9,230 nt of DNA from Clostridiales bacterium (GTDB lineage: Bacteria; Bacillota; Clostridia; Christensenellales; JAISNN01). The stretch lies in the NCBI GenBank assembly GCA_031289865.1, contig JAITOQ010000202.1, positions 1 to 9,230 of the forward strand. The letters are read 5' to 3'. This document shows positions 6,947-9,230 of the stretch, one piece after another; the first letter of the stretch is position 1, and each line of letters begins with the position of its first letter. Below the pieces are notes generated by a model, which did no database searches, was not told where the DNA came from, and saw only the letters and a list, made by a program, of their open reading frames with translations. The position numbers were made by a program, and so were the translations under genes.

Positions 6947-8194
6947 ATGGAATTTACGGAAGCGTCCTTGTATGAGTTTATTCATTCCAACGACGTAAAA
7001 TTTATTCGCTTAGGGTTTTGCGACATCTTCGGGGTGCAAAAAAATATCTCGATTATGCCGAGCATGTTTCCGCGTGCGCTTGAGGAGGGAATCCCGTTTG
7101 ATACGGCGGAAATCAACGGCTTTTTGGATATCGAAAAAGCCGATCTTTTTTTGAGACCCGATATATCTACCTTTTCGCTTGTCCCGTGGCGGTCGTATAA
7201 CGACACCGTGATACGCTTTATTTCGGATATCAAAAAAGCCGACGGTTCGGATTTTGAGGGGAGCAGCCGCCACATTCTCAAAAAGGTAAAGGAACGCGCC
7301 CGACGCATGGGTTTTGAATGCAACATGGGCGTAAATTGCGAGTTTTATCTCTTTGAAAACGACGCGGACGGACGTCCGACGAGCCGCCCGATAGATAATG
7401 CGGGCTACTTTGACATATCCCCACTCGACAAGGGCGAGGATATTCGCCGCGAAATTTGCCTCACCTTAGACAAAATGGGCATTTATCCCGAAAGCTCCTA
7501 CCACGAGCATAGCCCCGGTCAAAACGAAATCGACTTTAAATATTCGGACGTTTTGACCACGGCGGACAATTTTATGACATTTCGTTGGGTGGTTGCGTCG
7601 ATTGCCGCGCGTCACGGCGCGTCCGCAAACTTTGACCCGCGCCCGTCGGACAGCGCGAACATGAGCGGAAACGGTATGCATACAAATATCACCCTTATAC
7701 GCGGCGGAGAAAATATCTTCCGCTTAAATTCCGCGGGCGAATTAAACCCGACCGCAAAGCATTTTATCGCGGGTGTTCTTGAGAGAATATCGGAAATATC
7801 GTTGTTTTTAAATTCGGTCAAGTCTTCATACAACCGTCTTGGAAAATTTACCGCGCCGCTTCATGTTTCGTGGTCGTACCGAAACAGGAGCCGCTTGATA
7901 AGGATCAATAACGAAAAGGATTTTTGCCACATGGTACTTCGTTCGCCCGATCCGGTTTGCAACACCTATCTGGCGTTTGCACTCGTCCTAAACGCGGGCT
8001 TAGACGGGATAGAGCAAAAGACCGAAATCATACCGCCGTACGACGCGGCGTTAAGCGGTCAAAAGGACGCAAAAAAACTCCCCGCGTCTATCGAGGAGGC
8101 TATCGCGCTTGCCGAAAAGAGCGAGTTTATCGGACGCGTGATACCCGAAAAGGTGTTTAGGAAATATATAGAAGTCAAAAAGTGGGAGAATTGA
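6947..8194 (+). CDS. Divergent type I glutamine synthetase homologue
   Basis: The 415-residue protein aligns along its length with type I glutamine synthetases, which make glutamine from glutamate, ammonia and ATP. Retained features are the EF-LF Glu (E132), YHEHSPGQNEIDF (E187 and E194), GMH (H245), YNRL (R297), NRS-LIRI, and LRSPDP followed by GLDGI. Several catalytic positions differ. The first Glu of the E-x-E motif is N130, the metal-binding Glu before LRSPDP is V330, the flap GYEAP is KFTAP (T302), and the second His of GMH-H is N247. By memory, GMH-N and the altered flap occur in a clostridial subgroup, whereas N130 and V330 look exceptional. The C-terminus stops about 15 residues before the usual end of the family, without the terminal helix. 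AAGGAG 5 bases before the ATG is the strongest ribosome site here. The gene follows recN by 32 bases and precedes an ANTAR regulator. It may be a pseudoenzyme or use another substrate. Confidence 0.88.
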   Translation: MEFTEASLYEFIHSNDVKFIRLGFCDIFGVQKNISIMPSMFPRALEEGIPFDTAEINGFLDIEKADLFLRPDISTFSLVPWRSYNDTVIRFISDIKKADGSDFEGSSRHILKKVKERARRMGFECNMGVNCEFYLFENDADGRPTSRPIDNAGYFDISPLDKGEDIRREICLTLDKMGIYPESSYHEHSPGQNEIDFKYSDVLTTADNFMTFRWVVASIAARHGASANFDPRPSDSANMSGNGMHTNITLIRGGENIFRLNSAGELNPTAKHFIAGVLERISEISLFLNSVKSSYNRLGKFTAPLHVSWSYRNRSRLIRINNEKDFCHMVLRSPDPVCNTYLAFALVLNAGLDGIEQKTEIIPPYDAALSGQKDAKKLPASIEEAIALAEKSEFIGRVIPEKVFRKYIEVKKWEN

Positions 8195-8249
8195 GTTGAA
8201 AGTTGAAAGTTGAAAGTTGAAAATTAAGGATTGCATTAAAAAAGTCGGA

Positions 8250-8275
8250 GTCATTCTGAGCAAGCTCAGAATGAC
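8250..8275. repeat. Perfect palindrome at the centre of element 3
   Basis: GTCATTCTGAGC and GCTCAGAATGAC are exact inverse copies, 12 bases each, around AA. The + strand continues with ATCGGGCT, so there is no T-run and no intrinsic terminator in that direction. On the - strand a T-rich run lies 6 bases after the stem, but no gene on that strand would need it. The 3' end of the palindrome overlaps the -35 box of the putative promoter. Confidence 0.85.
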
Positions 8276-8300
8276 ATCGGGCTGTTGCATCTATTATAAT
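8271..8300 (+). promoter_or_regulatory. Putative promoter for the ANTAR gene, inside element 3
   Basis: ATGACA (8271-8276) matches the -35 consensus at 5 of 6 positions and TATAAT (8295-8300) matches the -10 consensus fully, with an 18-base spacer. The predicted start of transcription near 8307 is about 75 bases before the ANTAR start codon, so the leader would begin with the heptad array. This is the best sigma-70 type match noticed in the window. Confidence 0.6.
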
Positions 8301-8370
8301 CCTCACTTTTCAACTTTCAACTTTCGACTTTCAACTTTCAACTTAAAAAAGCTATTACTTAAATAAAAAA

Positions 8371-8375
8371 AAGGA
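8371..8375 (+). promoter_or_regulatory. Ribosome binding site that selects a TTG start
   Basis: AAGGA lies 6 bases before the TTG at 8382. No in-frame ATG occurs near the beginning of the protein, and the receiver-like domain starts directly after the TTG, so TTG is the most likely start. Confidence 0.7.
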
Positions 8376-8381
8376 AAAGCA

Positions 8382-8945
8382 TTGGAATCAGTACTTCTCG
8401 TTTCGTCGATTGAAAAAGATACGGAGAAATTAGGCGGTTACTTCAAGACCCAAGGGTTCGAGGTGACTGCGGTGAGCTACGCTTCAAAGGCGCGGCGGGT
8501 TCTCCTTGAAAAAAATTTCAATTTGGTGGTGGTCAACGCGCCTCTTTCGGACGAATTCGGCGCGGAGCTTGCGACGAACGCCGCGGAACGCACGGACGCG
8601 GGGGTACTCCTCATCGTCAAATCCGACCTCTTTTCGTCAACCGCGGAAAAAGCAGAGCGAGCGGGGGTGTTCGTTGTCGAAAAGCCCCTCCAAATATCCT
8701 TAGGCGAAACCGTTAGACTTATGCGCGCGGTCTTTTACAGAATGACGGCGGCGCGTAAGGAGAACGAAAAGCTACAGCGCAAAATCTCCGAAACCCGTCT
8801 CATAGAACGCGCCAAAAGCGCGCTCATTCGCTTTGAAGGAATGAGCGAGGACAACGCTCACAAATTTATCGAGCGCGCCGCCATGGACCGCAGAATACCG
8901 AGAGGGGACGTCGCGTCGGAAATTTTGGCGAAGTATAATGAATGA
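8382..8945 (+). CDS. ANTAR antitermination regulator with degenerate receiver domain
   Basis: The 187-residue protein has a receiver-like fold (about 1-118), a helical coiled-coil linker (about 120-140) and an ANTAR RNA-binding domain (about 138-185). The ANTAR part shows IERAKSALI, SEDNAHKFIERAAMDRR and DVASEIL. ANTAR proteins bind paired hexaloop hairpins in nascent RNA and prevent transcription termination. The receiver cannot be phosphorylated in the usual way: the acidic pair near the N-terminus is SS (8-9) and the phospho-acceptor Asp is N52 in VVVNAPLSDEFG. The conserved Lys is kept (K101). By memory, NAPL-DEFG is typical of clostridial ANTAR proteins, so this is probably a family trait. 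Similar regulators next to glnA control nitrogen genes in Clostridium. Its neighbour here is the glutamine synthetase homologue, a likely partner or target, but the RNA target was not found in this window. Confidence 0.88.
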   Translation: MESVLLVSSIEKDTEKLGGYFKTQGFEVTAVSYASKARRVLLEKNFNLVVVNAPLSDEFGAELATNAAERTDAGVLLIVKSDLFSSTAEKAERAGVFVVEKPLQISLGETVRLMRAVFYRMTAARKENEKLQRKISETRLIERAKSALIRFEGMSEDNAHKFIERAAMDRRIPRGDVASEILAKYNE

Positions 8946-8974
8946 GGGCTAAAAAAGAATAAGAAGAGTAACGA

Positions 8975-8997
8975 GTTCGTGACAAACCGTCACGAGC
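8975..8997 (+). other. Hairpin downstream of the ANTAR gene
   Basis: GTTCGTGAC and GTCACGAGC form a 9-pair stem, one of them T-G, with the 5-base loop AAACC. It is followed by CGAAACAAGAC, so there is no T-run for intrinsic termination. The loop is one base short of the ANTAR hexaloop and lacks the expected pattern. It could be a processing or pausing signal, or chance. The rest of the gap (8946-9039) is A-rich with no other structure seen. Confidence 0.4.
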
Positions 8998-9039
8998 CGA
9001 AACAAGACAAGAAAGACAAAGTATAAAGGACTAAACCGA

Positions 9040-9230
9040 ATGACAAACAAACAATTTAAACACGATCTTTTTATGGGCTTAGGTTCCGCTCTCGTTTGGC
9101 TGAAAAGCTGTCCCGATCCTATGTATTATCGGGATATAGTGTTGTACGCTTGCGTGCATAACACTACTTATGACGCGCAATGCGAGGGGACGAGAGAGGT
9201 ATATCTGTATCAAGCGATTTCCTTTGTCGG
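9040..9230 (+). CDS. Start of an unrecognised protein, cut by the window end
   Basis: An open frame begins at the ATG at 9040 and runs for 63 codons to the window edge. AAGGA at 9026-9030 lies 9 bases before the ATG. The protein begins MTNKQFKHDLFMGLGSALVW and continues with LKSCPDP, YRDIVLYACVHNTTYD and CEGTREVYLYQAISFV. It looks soluble and mostly helical, with three Cys and several aromatic residues; no signal peptide or membrane segment is seen. The spacing of helical stretches would fit a repeat-type helical protein, but no family can be named. The gene follows the ANTAR gene by 94 bases on the same strand and may belong to the same transcript. The frame and ribosome site make it a real gene with fair confidence; the function is unknown. 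Confidence 0.7.
   Translation, partial: MTNKQFKHDLFMGLGSALVWLKSCPDPMYYRDIVLYACVHNTTYDAQCEGTREVYLYQAISFV

Larger units (their letters stand above)
8195..8344. repeat. Element 3: heptad-bounded inverted repeat with a central hairpin
   Basis: The left array is four perfect GTTGAAA units (8195-8222) followed by ATTAAGGATT. The right array is five inverse units (8308-8342), all TTTCAAC except TTTCGAC at 8322, preceded by AATCCTCAC. The central part holds a perfect hairpin (8250-8275). The left array begins on the base after the stop codon of the glutamine synthetase homologue. Array type and right end match element 1; the centre shares CTCAGAATGAC with element 2. The element fills most of the gap before the ANTAR gene and carries a good promoter. 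Confidence 0.85.

Noticed and set aside
8194..8200. C-terminal truncation of the glutamine synthetase homologue by insertion of element 3
   Set aside because: It is possible, but clostridial relatives as I remember them also end early, so the short end may be native. It is kept only as a test in the stop codon finding.
8250..8275. Central palindrome of element 3 as an intrinsic terminator for the upstream operon
   Set aside because: No T-run follows on the + strand, and the sequence continues directly into a good promoter.
8975..8997. Hairpin as an ANTAR target
   Set aside because: The loop has 5 bases, lacks the A and G positions of the hexaloop motif, and no second hairpin is near it.

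Overview
The window looks like a piece of a chromosome from an anaerobic, probably gut-associated, clostridia-like Firmicute. The reasons are the nadK-argR-recN gene order, AAGGA-type ribosome binding sites, and a glutamine synthetase homologue next to an ANTAR regulator, a pairing known from Clostridia. The exact lineage is an inference. All genes lie on the + strand.

Region 1 (1-2425): the 3' part of a long SbcC/Rad50-like coiled-coil protein with one zinc hook (CPVCG) and eroded ATPase motifs, then a 263-base gap filled by a nested palindromic repeat (element 1). Region 2 (2426-3930): a polytopic membrane protein resembling acetyltransferase-type membrane enzymes, then a second repeat-filled gap (element 2). 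Region 3 (3931-8194): a tight run of nadK, argR, recN and a divergent glutamine synthetase homologue, with gaps of 13, 10 and 32 bases, probably one operon that may start from a promoter inside element 2. Region 4 (8195-9230): a third repeat (element 3) that carries the best promoter of the window, an ANTAR protein with a phosphorylation-dead receiver domain, a hairpin, and the start of an unrecognised gene.

The most unusual structure is the set of three intergenic elements. Each is bounded by short arrays of 7-base units in inverted orientation. Elements 1 and 3 use GTTGAAA-type units; element 2 uses ATGCAGA-type units. All six array ends share an inner boundary close to ATYGMGGATT even though the heptads and the central sequences differ. 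The left array of element 1 supplies the stop codon of its upstream gene, and that of element 3 begins directly after a stop codon. The right arms lie between likely promoters and start codons. They look like a modular, non-autonomous repeat family that supplies gene ends and gene starts.

The glutamine synthetase homologue is the second point of interest. It keeps the first metal site and the glutamate-binding arginines, but two of three ligands of the second metal site and the catalytic flap glutamate are replaced. It may be a regulator or an enzyme with another substrate, working with the adjacent ANTAR protein.
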